This document shows, piece after piece, positions 35,055 to 44,103 of a stretch of DNA of 64,000 nucleotides. Each line of letters starts with the position of its first letter. Positions within the stretch are counted from its first letter, which is position 1. The DNA comes from Verrucomicrobiales bacterium (GTDB lineage Bacteria; Verrucomicrobiota; Verrucomicrobiia; Verrucomicrobiales; DEV007): contig JAPYUT010000008.1 of the NCBI GenBank assembly GCA_029940475.1, positions 27,427 to 91,426 of the forward strand. The letters are read 5' to 3'. The translations under genes were made by a program, and so were the position numbers. The notes below the pieces were generated by a model. It did not search any database and was not told where the DNA came from. It saw only the letters and a list, made by a program, of their open reading frames with translations.

Positions 35055-36707
35055 TCAAGGCAAGGGGAAATGTTTATTGAGTTTCATTACCCGGTCGCGG
35101 ATTGACTCAAGGATGGCGGGGTTTTCCCGATTCTCGAGTGCCTCGTGCAGAAAGTTGCCGATTTGCAGCATTTCCGCACTTGCCATGCCCCGGGTAGTGA
35201 CCGCGGGGGTACCGAGACGGATACCTCCCCCCTTGAAGGGACTCTCGGTATCAAAGGGGATGGAATTCTTGTTCACGGTGATGCCTGCTTCATCGAGCGT
35301 GGCTTGGGCAATTTTCCCGTTAATTCCGCCGGGGCGAACATCAACCAGCATCAGATGATTGTCGGTGCCTCCTGAAACCAGGCGGTAACCGTGATCACCA
35401 AGGCATCCTGCAAGCGTGGCGGCGTTGGCAACCACCTGCTTTTGGTAGTCTATAAATCCCGGTTTCATGGCTTCACCGAAGCAGGCGGCCTTGGCAGCGA
35501 TAACGTGCATGAGCGGTCCTCCCTGAATTCCGGGAAAAACCATTGCGTCGATCTTTTTTGCCCACTCTTCGCCGCACAGGATAAGCCCGCCACGCGGTCC
35601 CCGCAGGGATTTGTGCGTGGTGGTGGTAATAAAGTCCGCATGACCGATAGGCGAAGGATGAACCCCGCCGGCAACCAGGCCGGCAATGTGTGCCATGTCG
35701 ACGAAAAGCAGCGCGTTGACCGATTTGGCGATGGCACTCATGCGCTCGAAATCAATGATCCTGGGATAGGCTGAGGCACCGGCAGTGATCATTTTAGGTT
35801 TCACTTCCTCCGCTTGTTGCTGTAGCTGGTCGTAATCGATATGCTCGGTTTCCTTATGCACTCCGTATGCGGCTACTTTGTAGAACTTGCCCGAGAAATT
35901 TGCCGGATGACCATGGGTAAGATGTCCGCCGTGAGAGAGGTTCATGGCCAGTATGGTGTCGCCATATTCAAGTGCCGAGAAATAAACAGCAGCGTTTGCC
36001 TGTGATCCCGAATGTGGTTGTACGTTGGCGTGCTGCGCCCCGAAGATCTCCTTGGCGCGTTCAATGGCAAGCGACTCGGCGGCATCCACGTTTTCGCATC
36101 CTCCATACCAACGTCGTCCCGGGTAGCCTTCAGCGTATTTGTTGGTCAGGTGACTGCCCTGCGCTTCACGGACAGCGCTGCTGGCAAAATTTTCACTGGC
36201 GATGAGCTCAATATTATTTTGTTGTCGCTGGGCTTCACTGTGGATTGCGGCGGCGAGTTCCGGATCCTGGGAGACAATAGCGCCCGTGCCGGAATTAATC
36301 TTTTCCACCCGGCGCTCGTGTCTGCCTCCGGGTTCAAACTCGGCGGCAAGGAACGCCTCAACAATTGAGGAGGCTTTTTCCTCGTCGAGTCGATGGGCGC
36401 CCAGGCAAATAATATTCGCGCCGTTGTGAATGCGGGTGAGGTCGGCATATTCAGGGGAATCAACAACTGCTGCCCGGATCCCGGGATGACGGTTGGCGGC
36501 CATGCTCATGCCGATCCCGGTGTGACAGACCAGGATTCCCAGGTTCGCATTGCCGGTGGAGACTGCCCGGCTTACCGCGTGCGCATAGTCCGGGTAGTCG
36601 GTTGACTCCTGGGAATTAGTGCCGAGATCCCGGACCTCATGTCCTGCTTCCTGTAGACGCGAGACACGTTGTGGCTTCAGTTCGAAACCAGCATGATCCG
36701 CGGAAAT
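35055..36707 (-). CDS. rpiB/glyA: RpiB-GlyA fusion: ribose-5-phosphate isomerase B and serine hydroxymethyltransferase
   Basis: About 550 residues in one frame. The first about 145 are Rpi[12 protein letters not shown] at the start, [15 protein letters not shown], and [17 protein letters not shown] with the active-site Cys at about 61, ending [11 protein letters not shown]. GlyA follows without a linker ([30 protein letters not shown] Lys in [14 protein letters not shown], then a normal C-terminus). RpiB interconverts ribulose and ribose 5-phosphate; GlyA makes glycine and methylene-THF from serine. Oddity: no ATG, GTG or TTG occurs between the conserved RpiB start and the stop codon of the upstream phosphatase gene, which is in the same frame (TAA at 36743-36741). 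I set the start at ATT 36707, a known rare initiator. An ATG at 36509 exists but would delete half of RpiB. Confidence 0.85.
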   Translation of the reverse strand: MSADHAGFELKPQRVSRLQEAGHEVRDLGTNSQESTDYPDYAHAVSRAVSTGNANLGILVCHTGIGMSMAANRHPGIRAAVVDSPEYADLTRIHNGANIICLGAHRLDEEKASSIVEAFLAAEFEPGGRHERRVEKINSGTGAIVSQDPELAAAIHSEAQRQQNNIELIASENFASSAVREAQGSHLTNKYAEGYPGRRWYGGCENVDAAESLAIERAKEIFGAQHANVQPHSGSQANAAVYFSALEYGDTILAMNLSHGGHLTHGHPANFSGKFYKVAAYGVHKETEHIDYDQLQQQAEEVKPKMITAGASAYPRIIDFERMSAIAKSVNALLFVDMAHIAGLVAGGVHPSPIGHADFITTTTHKSLRGPRGGLILCGEEWAKKIDAMVFPGIQGGPLMHVIAAKAACFGEAMKPGFIDYQKQVVANAATLAGCLGDHGYRLVSGGTDNHLMLVDVRPGGINGKIAQATLDEAGITVNKNSIPFDTESPFKGGGIRLGTPAVTTRGMASAEMLQIGNFLHEALENRENPAILESIRDRVMKLNKHFPLP

Positions 36708-36740
36708 GGCTTTGGATTGGAGGGAGGGCTTTGGGTGGGT

Positions 36741-37220
36741 TTAATTTTTTCCGGGTGGGGTTTGAAGGACGAACTTGAGTATGCTGGGCAGTGCTTCCCG
36801 GAACAGGTCCCGGACCTCGGTGTAGGTATTCAGTCCACCGCCGATAGGATCGGGAACATCATGTCCGCGGATAGAGTCGTTAGTGCAGAATTTGGTAACG
36901 AGAAAGCTCTTTTCAAGTGCTTCCGGAAACAATATTTCAAGGGTATAGAGGTGGCTGGCGGACATGGCGAAAATATGGCTGGCGCTGGTTACCAGGTCGG
37001 CACTGATCGCCTGGCTGCGGTTGCCGGAAAGGTCGATATTATCCTCACTGAGAATCGAGAGAGTATGTTCACTGGGAGGCTGTCCTCCGCCTGTGGCGAT
37101 TCCTGCTGACTGTATTTGCCACTGGCCGGTTTCTTTGGCAACCATCCCGCGAAACATTCCCTCAGCCATTGGGCTGCGGCAAACGTTACCGGTACAGACA
37201 AATAGGATGAAGCGGTTCAA
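36741..37220 (-). CDS. Low-molecular-weight protein phosphatase
   Basis: 159 residues. The P-loop FVCTGNVCRSPMAEG (Cys9, Arg15) and a downstream VPDPIGGG with the general-acid Asp define the family. In the arginine phosphatase YwlE the residue before the second Cys is Thr; tyrosine phosphatases have Ile. Here it is Val13, so tyrosine specificity is the better guess. Position is informative: Bacillus subtilis has ywlE, rpiB and glyA in the same order, with ywlG between rpiB and glyA (established knowledge). Here the phosphatase stop is in frame with the fused rpiB-glyA and only 33 nt from its ATT. Confidence 0.88.
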   Translation of the reverse strand: MNRFILFVCTGNVCRSPMAEGMFRGMVAKETGQWQIQSAGIATGGGQPPSEHTLSILSEDNIDLSGNRSQAISADLVTSASHIFAMSASHLYTLEILFPEALEKSFLVTKFCTNDSIRGHDVPDPIGGGLNTYTEVRDLFREALPSILKFVLQTPPGKN

Positions 37221-37262
37221 GGTGCCGCGGTAATTTGAAAGGTCACGATTGACTGGCCGGGA

Positions 37263-37934
37263 TCAGCTTTTGGAGCGTGCGATCCGGGCCTTATGTGTAT
37301 TTTCAATCACGTCAAAAGAACCCTGATCCAGAATTTTGGCCCTGCGGAACTCATCTGCCTTATTTCTTACCCTCCTGCTGAAATCTTCCAGTTCCATCAA
37401 TTCCTTGATGCTACTGGGCAACAGTAAGCGGTTAGCGATGTGATTCTCGATTGAACGGTTGATTGAGGGGACGATGTGATAACCAACCTCGGCAGTCTCG
37501 CCGGCCCAGTGACCTTCCTGGATTTTCGGGGTTAATCCCTGCTCAAGCCGACTGATTGCATCATCATTATCGAGCAGGCCAAAGCTCTTCGCATGCTGAT
37601 AGTTCAGCTCAAATGAATCTGCGACTGCGTTCCCGGGAAACTTGCCTGATAAACCACTGCTCTCGATTGCCCGGCTAATCACGTCGTTTATTTCAAACTT
37701 ATCCCCCATATTCTCTTCAATCTGGCGGAGGATATCAATCGACTTGTAGAAGCGTTCGCTGGTTTTCTTCCCGGCTTTCGGTGATGCATTTTTTTCTTCT
37801 GTGGTGATTAGTTCAGCGAGTTCATAGATGAGGAAGGTTTGGCTTTTTTTACCGGCCCTGTACTTCCACCAGAATGTGAATCCGGTGCACAGGAGTATCA
37901 CGAAAATAATTTTCCAGAATTGGTCTAATAACAT
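37263..37934 (-). CDS. Single-pass membrane protein of unknown function
   Basis: About 223 residues from the ATG at 37934, which opens directly onto a transmembrane helix (MLLDQFWKIIFVILLCTGFTFWWKY); the longer frame to 38039 overlaps the PilT-type gene. After the helix the chain is polar, alpha-helical and mildly basic, ending ARIARSKS; no motif is recognised. It lies between the phosphatase gene and two PilT-type ATPases, on the same strand (42 and 67 nt away). A role with the pilus ATPases is possible but rests on proximity alone. Confidence 0.65.
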   Translation of the reverse strand: MLLDQFWKIIFVILLCTGFTFWWKYRAGKKSQTFLIYELAELITTEEKNASPKAGKKTSERFYKSIDILRQIEENMGDKFEINDVISRAIESSGLSGKFPGNAVADSFELNYQHAKSFGLLDNDDAISRLEQGLTPKIQEGHWAGETAEVGYHIVPSINRSIENHIANRLLLPSSIKELMELEDFSRRVRNKADEFRRAKILDQGSFDVIENTHKARIARSKS

Positions 37935-38001
37935 GGTTATTTGCTGCGGGATTGAATTATCAGGTAAAGGTGCCCGTTGTGCAAGTTCGTTAGGTTGTCC
38001 G

Positions 38002-39084
38002 CTATTTGGCGACCAGCGTGCTGTTGTAACGATCCTCAATAAACTCTGAGTCGCGACAATGGATTATGGCATCGTTGTAGGAAATATGCTTGTTCACAAG
38101 AAGGTGTGCGAGGCTTTCATCAATGGCGTGCATACCATCTTGTGAGCCGATCTGGATTAACCCGAGGAGTTGCTCAAATTTTCGCTCGATAATGCATGCA
38201 CGGATGCCGTGATTTACCCGCATGATCTCTGAGGCCATCACCCTGCCGGGTTGGTCCTGGCGCAGGATCAGGCGTTGTGAGATAACCGCCTCCAGGCAGT
38301 TGGCAAGTTGTGTAACGATCATTTCCTGTTGCTCGGCAGGGAATACATCAATTAACCGGTCGAGTGACTTGGGTGCGTCAATGGTGTGTAGCGTGGCAAT
38401 GACAAGGTGTCCTGTTTCAGCGGCGGTGATTGCCGTGCGGATGGTTTCAAGATCCCTCAGTTCGCTCACCACGATGATGTCGGGATCCTGGCGCAGGGCT
38501 GAACGCAGTGCGTTGGAGAAACTTTTGGTGTCTTCACCTATCTCGCGTTGTTTCACCAGGCCGCAGGCATGCTCAAAGACGTATTCAATTGGGTCTTCAA
38601 TCGTGACCGCAACAACCGATCGTTCGCGGAGGATCTTCTGGATCATCGCGGCGATGGTGGTTGTCTTTCCCGCACCGGTGACTCCGGTTACCAGCACAAG
38701 CCCCTGTTGGAGATTGCACAGGTCGGAAACCGTTTGCGCGTGTCCTAGTTGTTCGAGCGTGGGGATTTCCGTGGGTATATAGCGGAATGCTCCTTCAATG
38801 GTGCCGCGAACATAGTGGGCGTTGGCCCGGAAACGACCAACGCCTTTTACGGCCACCGAGAAATCCAGTTCAAGGTTTTCCTCGAGTCGACTACGCTGGG
38901 ATTCGGTAATCACACCGAGCACGAGTTCCTTTGCTTCATCAGGATCGATATCATGCTCTTCCAGCGGGGTTAATAACCCGTTTACGCGACAGGCCGGAGG
39001 TGCTCCTGCGGTAATGTGCAGGTCAGAACCGCCCTGGTCCCGTGTTTGGGTCAGGTAATCAACGATGTGGCGTTTTTCACTCAT
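38002..39084 (-). CDS. PilT-type secretion/twitching ATPase, diverged copy
   Basis: 360 residues of the PilT/GspE hexameric ATPase family. N-terminal PAS-like part (SDLHITAGAPPACRVNG), Walker A GVTGAGKTTTIAAM, Asp box TIEDPIEYVF, Walker B DPDIIVVSELRD, His box TGHLVIATLHT. The Walker B has Ser where most PilTs have Gly (GEMRD), and the AIRNLIRE motif near the C-terminus reads GIRACIIERK. PilT drives pilus retraction. Only 9 nt separate it from the other pilT-like gene, so the pair may act together as PilT and PilU do; pilin and other pilus genes are not in the window. Confidence 0.88.
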   Translation of the reverse strand: MSEKRHIVDYLTQTRDQGGSDLHITAGAPPACRVNGLLTPLEEHDIDPDEAKELVLGVITESQRSRLEENLELDFSVAVKGVGRFRANAHYVRGTIEGAFRYIPTEIPTLEQLGHAQTVSDLCNLQQGLVLVTGVTGAGKTTTIAAMIQKILRERSVVAVTIEDPIEYVFEHACGLVKQREIGEDTKSFSNALRSALRQDPDIIVVSELRDLETIRTAITAAETGHLVIATLHTIDAPKSLDRLIDVFPAEQQEMIVTQLANCLEAVISQRLILRQDQPGRVMASEIMRVNHGIRACIIERKFEQLLGLIQIGSQDGMHAIDESLAHLLVNKHISYNDAIIHCRDSEFIEDRYNSTLVAK

Positions 39085-39093
39085 GGGATCAGG

Positions 39094-40146
39094 TCAGGAA
39101 ATACCGCGCATGGCGCGGTCGAAATCGGATTCGCTGCCGGAAGCCGTTGCGGCTTCCTGGTGGGTAAGCTTGCCGGCCTGGGCACTTTCGACGAGGGAAT
39201 GCATGAACAGCTTATTATTGGGATTGTCGCCCCGCATCATGAAGTCAATGATGTCCGGGATTCTCGATTCGCGCAGGTAGGTGCGCACAACGCCGGTATT
39301 TTCGACGTGCTCGGTGACAAGGTGGAGACCTCCATCGGCGGCGCTGAGAAGTTTCTGGCAACAGATTCCTATTAGAAGGTTGGATAATAGCAGGAGTTGG
39401 CTGGAGCGTTCCGCGCTGGGAAAAAGGTTGGTCAGTCGCTCGACTGTTTCCGACACGTTGGCACTGTGCAGGGTTGCCAGCACGAGATGTCCTGTCTCGG
39501 CGGCCTGCAGGGCGATCTGAGCGGTTTCAGGATCCCGGATCTCACCAAGAAGGATGACATCGGGTGCCTGGCGAAGCGAACTGCGCAAACCACGGGCAAA
39601 GGAATCAGTGTCAGTGTGGACTTCCCGCTGGGTGAACAGGCTCTGCTTTGACTCGAACAGATATTCAATTGGATCCTCAATAGTGACGATGTGCTTGGTC
39701 AACTTGTTATTTAACCATTCGAGGCAGGACGCAAGAGTGGTGGATTTTCCTGAACCGGTGGGACCTGTTATGAGGACAAGGCCGAAGGCGGATTGAGCCC
39801 ATTTGGTGAGCAGGTCAACCGGCAACCCGAGTGATTCGAGGTCAGGGATCTCGGTATTAATTTGTCGCAGGACGGCTCCGAGTTTCCCGAGGTGGCGGTG
39901 GAGGTTTACCCTGAAGCGGACACCGTTGTGTGCCACATAGCTTGTATCCCTGTCACCATCGTAATCGGGATCGGCGCCGCAACGTTTCCAGAAAGCCTCC
40001 ATGTCCTCGGTGTCAACGGGATCGTCTCCTGCGATCATCAATTTTCCGCTTACTTTCATTCGGGCGATATTGCCTTCACTCAGGAATATGTCGCTGGCTT
40101 TGTGGTCGTATGCGGCTTTGATTAGGGCCTCAATCATCGAACTCAT
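39094..40146 (-). CDS. PilT-type twitching ATPase
   Basis: 350 residues from the ATG at 40146 (MSSMIEALIKAAYDHKASDIF), preferred to 40164. Walker A GPTGSGKSTTLAS, Asp box TIEDPIEYLF, Walker B PDVILLGEIRDPET and His box TGHLVLATLHS are all typical. It is co-directional with the diverged copy downstream, the first in the pair. The C-terminus ends FDRAMRGIS. A PilT or PilU role in type IV pilus retraction is likely. Confidence 0.9.
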   Translation of the reverse strand: MSSMIEALIKAAYDHKASDIFLSEGNIARMKVSGKLMIAGDDPVDTEDMEAFWKRCGADPDYDGDRDTSYVAHNGVRFRVNLHRHLGKLGAVLRQINTEIPDLESLGLPVDLLTKWAQSAFGLVLITGPTGSGKSTTLASCLEWLNNKLTKHIVTIEDPIEYLFESKQSLFTQREVHTDTDSFARGLRSSLRQAPDVILLGEIRDPETAQIALQAAETGHLVLATLHSANVSETVERLTNLFPSAERSSQLLLLSNLLIGICCQKLLSAADGGLHLVTEHVENTGVVRTYLRESRIPDIIDFMMRGDNPNNKLFMHSLVESAQAGKLTHQEAATASGSESDFDRAMRGIS

Positions 40147-40264
40147 TATTGCGATCATTAACATCCACCCGGCGGTGTGACAAGCGCCAACGACAACATG
40201 ATGTTGCCTGTGAAAAGGTTTGAATCTTCATGTGGTGGGTTTGTGTATCAGGAAACCAGTAACT

Positions 40265-41377
40265 ATGAAGATTTTTCTCATCAGAGATGGCAAGTGCGCC
40301 GGACCGTTTAAAGTGGGTGAATTGCGCCAGAAAATCAGCAATGGAGGGGTATCCCCGGAAGAATTAGCCTGGGGTGCAGGACTTGCCGGTTGGACGAACC
40401 TTGAGCAGGTGCTGGCTAAAGCTGATGAATTGAGCGCGTCAGGGGAAGTGGATCCCATTGATCGACCCGGACAAACCCCTCCTCCTCTCCCGGAACCATC
40501 CCTGCGTGAGAAGTCGACCAAACTGCGATCCCCCTCCCCGCTGTCATCAGGGGAGAACGGGCAATATGATTCCCCGGTCCAGGCCGTAGCGGATGCCGGG
40601 GAAAAGCAGCGCGAGGCAAAGCGGTCCGGGGCGGTGTCCTCCGGGCGACCCAATGTGTTTGGTTTCCTGCGCTGGATTGGTGTATTGGCTGTCGTTGTAT
40701 TCCTGCTTACCGCATTCATGCCATGGGTAAGGACTTCCACCTCGGCGGGAATGACAGAGCTCAGTACAGTAAAGATGGTTCTGGCGAAGAGTTCGGAGCT
40801 GCGCCTGCCCGGCCAGAATGTCCCGCCGAAGTATTTTTACCTCACAAAGATGATCCTTATAGGCACCCTGGTGCTGGTGTTCCTAGTGGCGTTGATTTCT
40901 TTATCAAATATCCTGAGCCGTGATGCGCAGACCTCAGGAATGGGCATTATGCTTTCGGGCGTGCTGCTTGCCAGCCTGATCTTTGTCGGGGTGGTTTATG
41001 ATCGCTTTTTCGAACAAGAGTTTAATGCCGCCCTCAGTAAAGCCATCACAGGAGGGGAGCCACAGAGCGTTTCCTTCACGATGGATTATGGCTTCTATTT
41101 TGCACTGGCAGCTGTGGTACTGATGGTTGGCTGCCTCATGATACCGAAGATTGTATTCGGGCGTTTTGGTCCCGCGATGGTGCCGGCTTTGGTGGCAGCG
41201 CTTTTTGCTGTTGGGCTGGGCGGGTTCGGAGTGCTGCGCATGGGATCGCGCAATGCATTGCAGAAGGTATCCAGTGATGTGAAGGCACTCCTGCCGCTGT
41301 CACCTGTAGACAACAACGGCAAGGATCCAAGCAACGAGGACGCCGGATCCGTGGTGCCCAAGCCCGAACAGGAGTAA
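40265..41377 (+). CDS. GYF_2-domain multi-pass membrane protein
   Basis: 370 residues from the ATG at 40265, where the GYF_2 domain begins (MKIFLIRDGKCAGPFKVGEL, then GGVSPEELAWGAGLAGWTNL). A Pro/Ser-rich linker follows, then about four transmembrane segments (near IGVLAVVVFLLTAFMPWV, KMILIGTLVLVFLVALI, MLSGVLLASLIFVGVV and YFALAAVVLMVGCLMI). GYF_2 is known as a small cytoplasmic protein-binding domain in bacterial membrane proteins. It is divergent from the PilT-type genes; no specific function can be assigned. Confidence 0.75.
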   Translation: MKIFLIRDGKCAGPFKVGELRQKISNGGVSPEELAWGAGLAGWTNLEQVLAKADELSASGEVDPIDRPGQTPPPLPEPSLREKSTKLRSPSPLSSGENGQYDSPVQAVADAGEKQREAKRSGAVSSGRPNVFGFLRWIGVLAVVVFLLTAFMPWVRTSTSAGMTELSTVKMVLAKSSELRLPGQNVPPKYFYLTKMILIGTLVLVFLVALISLSNILSRDAQTSGMGIMLSGVLLASLIFVGVVYDRFFEQEFNAALSKAITGGEPQSVSFTMDYGFYFALAAVVLMVGCLMIPKIVFGRFGPAMVPALVAALFAVGLGGFGVLRMGSRNALQKVSSDVKALLPLSPVDNNGKDPSNEDAGSVVPKPEQE

Positions 41378-41431
41378 TCCTGCCACCGCTTCTGCAGCTC
41401 TGGCTCCGGGATATTGTTTTCCGTAGAGTTG

Positions 41432-42997
41432 TTATTTCTTCGGGTTGTAGATCAGTCGCATGCTCTCCTCGAGGTCCTCTTTTGTCGGGGTTGGCGAGGA
41501 AACGCCATTCCCGGGGATTGTCAGCTTTGCGCTCCAGGCAACTCCATTGAGCACTGCCTTGCGGAAGTTGTCGTCAGTCCAGTTTTTATGGTAATGGAGC
41601 CCGGTGAATCCAAATCCGCGTCCTTCGCCGTAGTCCGAACCTCGCTGGTAACACCAGGCGACATGCTGCGGTTCCCCTGCGGCTACCGCCTTGCGCACTG
41701 TAGGGTTTCCGGAATGCGCCCCGTCACCCCTCTTCATCGTCGCTTCCGGGGCGATTGCTGAAAGAATCGGCGTGATGCCCTCCATGTTGCCGCGGAATTT
41801 CATGTGGAAATACCACTCGTCATTAGACTCGAATGGCTTGACACCGTTGGCTGCCGGATGATCCGGGAAGACCTTGAACTGCGCGACCCAATGGGGATTG
41901 ACCGACCAGTGGGCCTGAAAGAATCCGCCCATCCAGTTGAGCATGCCCTTGCCGGAGGGACCGATAGGCACTTCCACCCCGTAGTGCAGGCAGGCCAGGC
42001 CGACCCCCTTGCGCATCAACTTGTCAAACTCGGGGACGTGACGATTGACCAGGTGGCCACCACCGCCGGTGCAGAAGAAAACAACGCTGTCAGCACCTTC
42101 AAAGAACTTGTCCGGTTCAGCCGGCCAGTTGATTGAATAGGAGCACTCGACCTTGCCCGGATAGGCTTTTTCAAGCCAGGCGCCCATCAACCTGCTACCG
42201 GCGGCATACTCATGCTGCCCGCGGCCGTGTGAACCCTTGTGGGAAACAAAGCAAATCTTCTTGGTGCCTGCAGAATCCTTATTGGCAGCCCCGGCCTTGA
42301 GTTCCTTGAGCATGATCTCCTTGAATTGCACCTTCATTGGCGCTCCGGCATGCAGTTGCAGGGCGATCAGGCCGTCGCCGCGCTTCTTGGGGCCGTTATC
42401 GGTGACCTCCGCCATTAATGTGCCATTGATTGACTGCTTGATGTGGTTGCCCCTGGCAATGATATGGTACTCGTTCCAGTCACCTTTCTTGATTGCCTTG
42501 TTAAGTTCCGCCGCGTTGCCGACCGGTTCACCCTGCACTTTCTTGCCGTCTTCACCGACGGTGACACGCTGTCCTCGCTTGGCAAAGACACCGCCGAACC
42601 TTTCACCGTAAATCGTGCCGCTCCAGTTGTCCCCGGCCTCGAAGTCCGACTGGTAGCCGCCGATTCGCCATTCGTCAGGACCGTCGATCTTGAAACTGCG
42701 GACCTGGACACCGGAATTGCCAGCGTTGATCTTGAATTTCAGTTTCAGTTCAAAGTCCGCGGGCTTCCCGCCTTCCCAGATGATGAAGGTGTTGCCCTTG
42801 GTCGGGGTTTCCTTGGTAGTCTGGCCGGTGATGGCACCATCCTGGACGCTCCAGAACTTCGGGTCTCCGTTCCAGTTTTTAAGGGACAAGCCGTCGAAAA
42901 TAGGTGCAAATCCCGCGTCAGCCTTGCCTGCATGGTGATCAGCGTGTGCCTGGAGGGTAAACAGTGTCAAAAGAGTGATATATGTGAGAGTCTTCAT
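41432..42997 (-). CDS. Secreted DUF1080-ThuA fusion (glycoside hydrolase-like plus trehalose-utilisation-like)
   Basis: 521 residues. Signal peptide 1-19 (MKTLTYITLLTLFTLQAHA). Residues about 28-245 are DUF1080 (3-keto-disaccharide hydrolase fold): FAPIFDGLSLKNW, SGVQVRSFKIDGPDEWRIGG, NEYHIIARGNHIKQSINGT. Residues about 255-500 are ThuA-like: KICFVSHKGSHGRGQHEY, VVFFCTGGGGHLV, GVGLACLHYGVEVP. Each family is common in PVC bacteria and associated with periplasmic sugar catabolism; ThuA is a class I glutamine-amidotransferase-like fold. Fusion of the two in one chain suggests sequential handling of the same oxidised disaccharide (inference). It stands alone on the minus strand. Confidence 0.87.
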   Translation of the reverse strand: MKTLTYITLLTLFTLQAHADHHAGKADAGFAPIFDGLSLKNWNGDPKFWSVQDGAITGQTTKETPTKGNTFIIWEGGKPADFELKLKFKINAGNSGVQVRSFKIDGPDEWRIGGYQSDFEAGDNWSGTIYGERFGGVFAKRGQRVTVGEDGKKVQGEPVGNAAELNKAIKKGDWNEYHIIARGNHIKQSINGTLMAEVTDNGPKKRGDGLIALQLHAGAPMKVQFKEIMLKELKAGAANKDSAGTKKICFVSHKGSHGRGQHEYAAGSRLMGAWLEKAYPGKVECSYSINWPAEPDKFFEGADSVVFFCTGGGGHLVNRHVPEFDKLMRKGVGLACLHYGVEVPIGPSGKGMLNWMGGFFQAHWSVNPHWVAQFKVFPDHPAANGVKPFESNDEWYFHMKFRGNMEGITPILSAIAPEATMKRGDGAHSGNPTVRKAVAAGEPQHVAWCYQRGSDYGEGRGFGFTGLHYHKNWTDDNFRKAVLNGVAWSAKLTIPGNGVSSPTPTKEDLEESMRLIYNPKK

Positions 42998-43147
42998 GTT
43001 TTTTTGTTGTAATGGCGCTTATTATTCAGCCTTGCAGGGGGAATGTCGAGTTTTGAGCGTGTCTCAACACGGCAAAGCCCTGTTTACTTGGAGCATTTCG
43101 ACATTATCAGGCCAATGCCCGATATTAAAGGCTGATTAAAACGCGCC

Positions 43148-43951
43148 ATGCCGCACGAACCAAAGACTGATTCTCCGCTCATCATTGATCCTGCCGCATC
43201 CGGGTCGGGCACCGGAGAATCAATGTTTGATGCGCTTTTAATGCACTTCTCCGGGACTCAAGTCACGACTGATCTTGACCCGCGGGTGGTCAAGGCCCTG
43301 CGTGCGGAGTTTGATCGCAGTGAATTTTTCGGAGATGACATGCGCCGGCTGTGGGCCATGTGCGAGAGGGTGGTGGTACAGTCCGGGCGCGTCCCGGGTG
43401 GCTCAGGCAAGGCAATTAACCTGCTCAATCTTGCATGCGGGTATTGTGAGGAAGGTGCAGTGCTCTCAGCCTTCTGGGGACGTGGAGGCAGGCGGGTGCG
43501 GCAGTTCGCCATGGACCTGCGCCATGCTGAGATTGACAAGGCAAGGCGACGTTATGCTGCGACTGAGAGGATGTTTAAAGCGGCTGGCATCACGAAGGTT
43601 GGCCGGCGGGATGAGGGATTGGATGTGGAGTTCATTGCCGATGACGCGACCCATTTGGTAGGCTACGGGGAAATTCCAGAACATTACGACGTGGTCTTCA
43701 TTCGCCACCAGAACCTCTGGCATGACCGGGCCATTTGGCAGCGTATCTACGAGTTTTCCCTTGCGCGGATTGCCGATAATGGGCTGTTGCTTATTACTTC
43801 CTACTTTGATCGTGAACACCTGCTGGCGCTGGAGTTGATCAAGTCGCTTGGCGGGGAAATCCTTGTCAGCGAACGCAACTTAAGTTCCCGTGAACTTAGC
43901 TACCCCGGGAAATCAATCGATCGTCACGTGGCGGCAATTGCCCGCCAGTAG
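43148..43951 (+). CDS. Class I SAM-dependent methyltransferase-like protein
   Basis: 267 residues. A helical N-terminus precedes a Rossmann core: LLNLACGYCEEGAVLSAF (motif I), FAMDLRHAEIDKARRRY (Asp at the end of strand 2), EFIADDATHL, YDVVFIRHQNLW and LLLITSYFDREHL. Motif I has LACGYCEEG rather than DxGxGxG, but the fold order is right. Substrate unknown; it is not part of a visible operon. Confidence 0.7.
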   Translation: MPHEPKTDSPLIIDPAASGSGTGESMFDALLMHFSGTQVTTDLDPRVVKALRAEFDRSEFFGDDMRRLWAMCERVVVQSGRVPGGSGKAINLLNLACGYCEEGAVLSAFWGRGGRRVRQFAMDLRHAEIDKARRRYAATERMFKAAGITKVGRRDEGLDVEFIADDATHLVGYGEIPEHYDVVFIRHQNLWHDRAIWQRIYEFSLARIADNGLLLITSYFDREHLLALELIKSLGGEILVSERNLSSRELSYPGKSIDRHVAAIARQ

Positions 43952-44014
43952 TCAGGCATTCCTGTCATTAAATACATTGGGTGCATCAATCTGCTGATCA
44001 TTATTATTGATTAT

Positions 44015-44050
44015 CCTTGTTAGCTTGGGTTTCATATAATCTATACAAGG
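44015..44050 (+). promoter_or_regulatory. Dyad CCTTGT/ACAAGG around a TATAAT box
   Basis: Inverted arms at 44015-44020 and 44045-44050 flank a perfect TATAAT (44035-44040). No convincing -35 is at the right distance. It lies 54 nt upstream of the GTG of the next gene and could be an operator over a regulated promoter. Confidence 0.3.
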
Positions 44051-44103
44051 TCAGCAGGTTGCTTTACCTGTTGATTACGATAATTAAAATCCCATAGGAC
44101 CCG

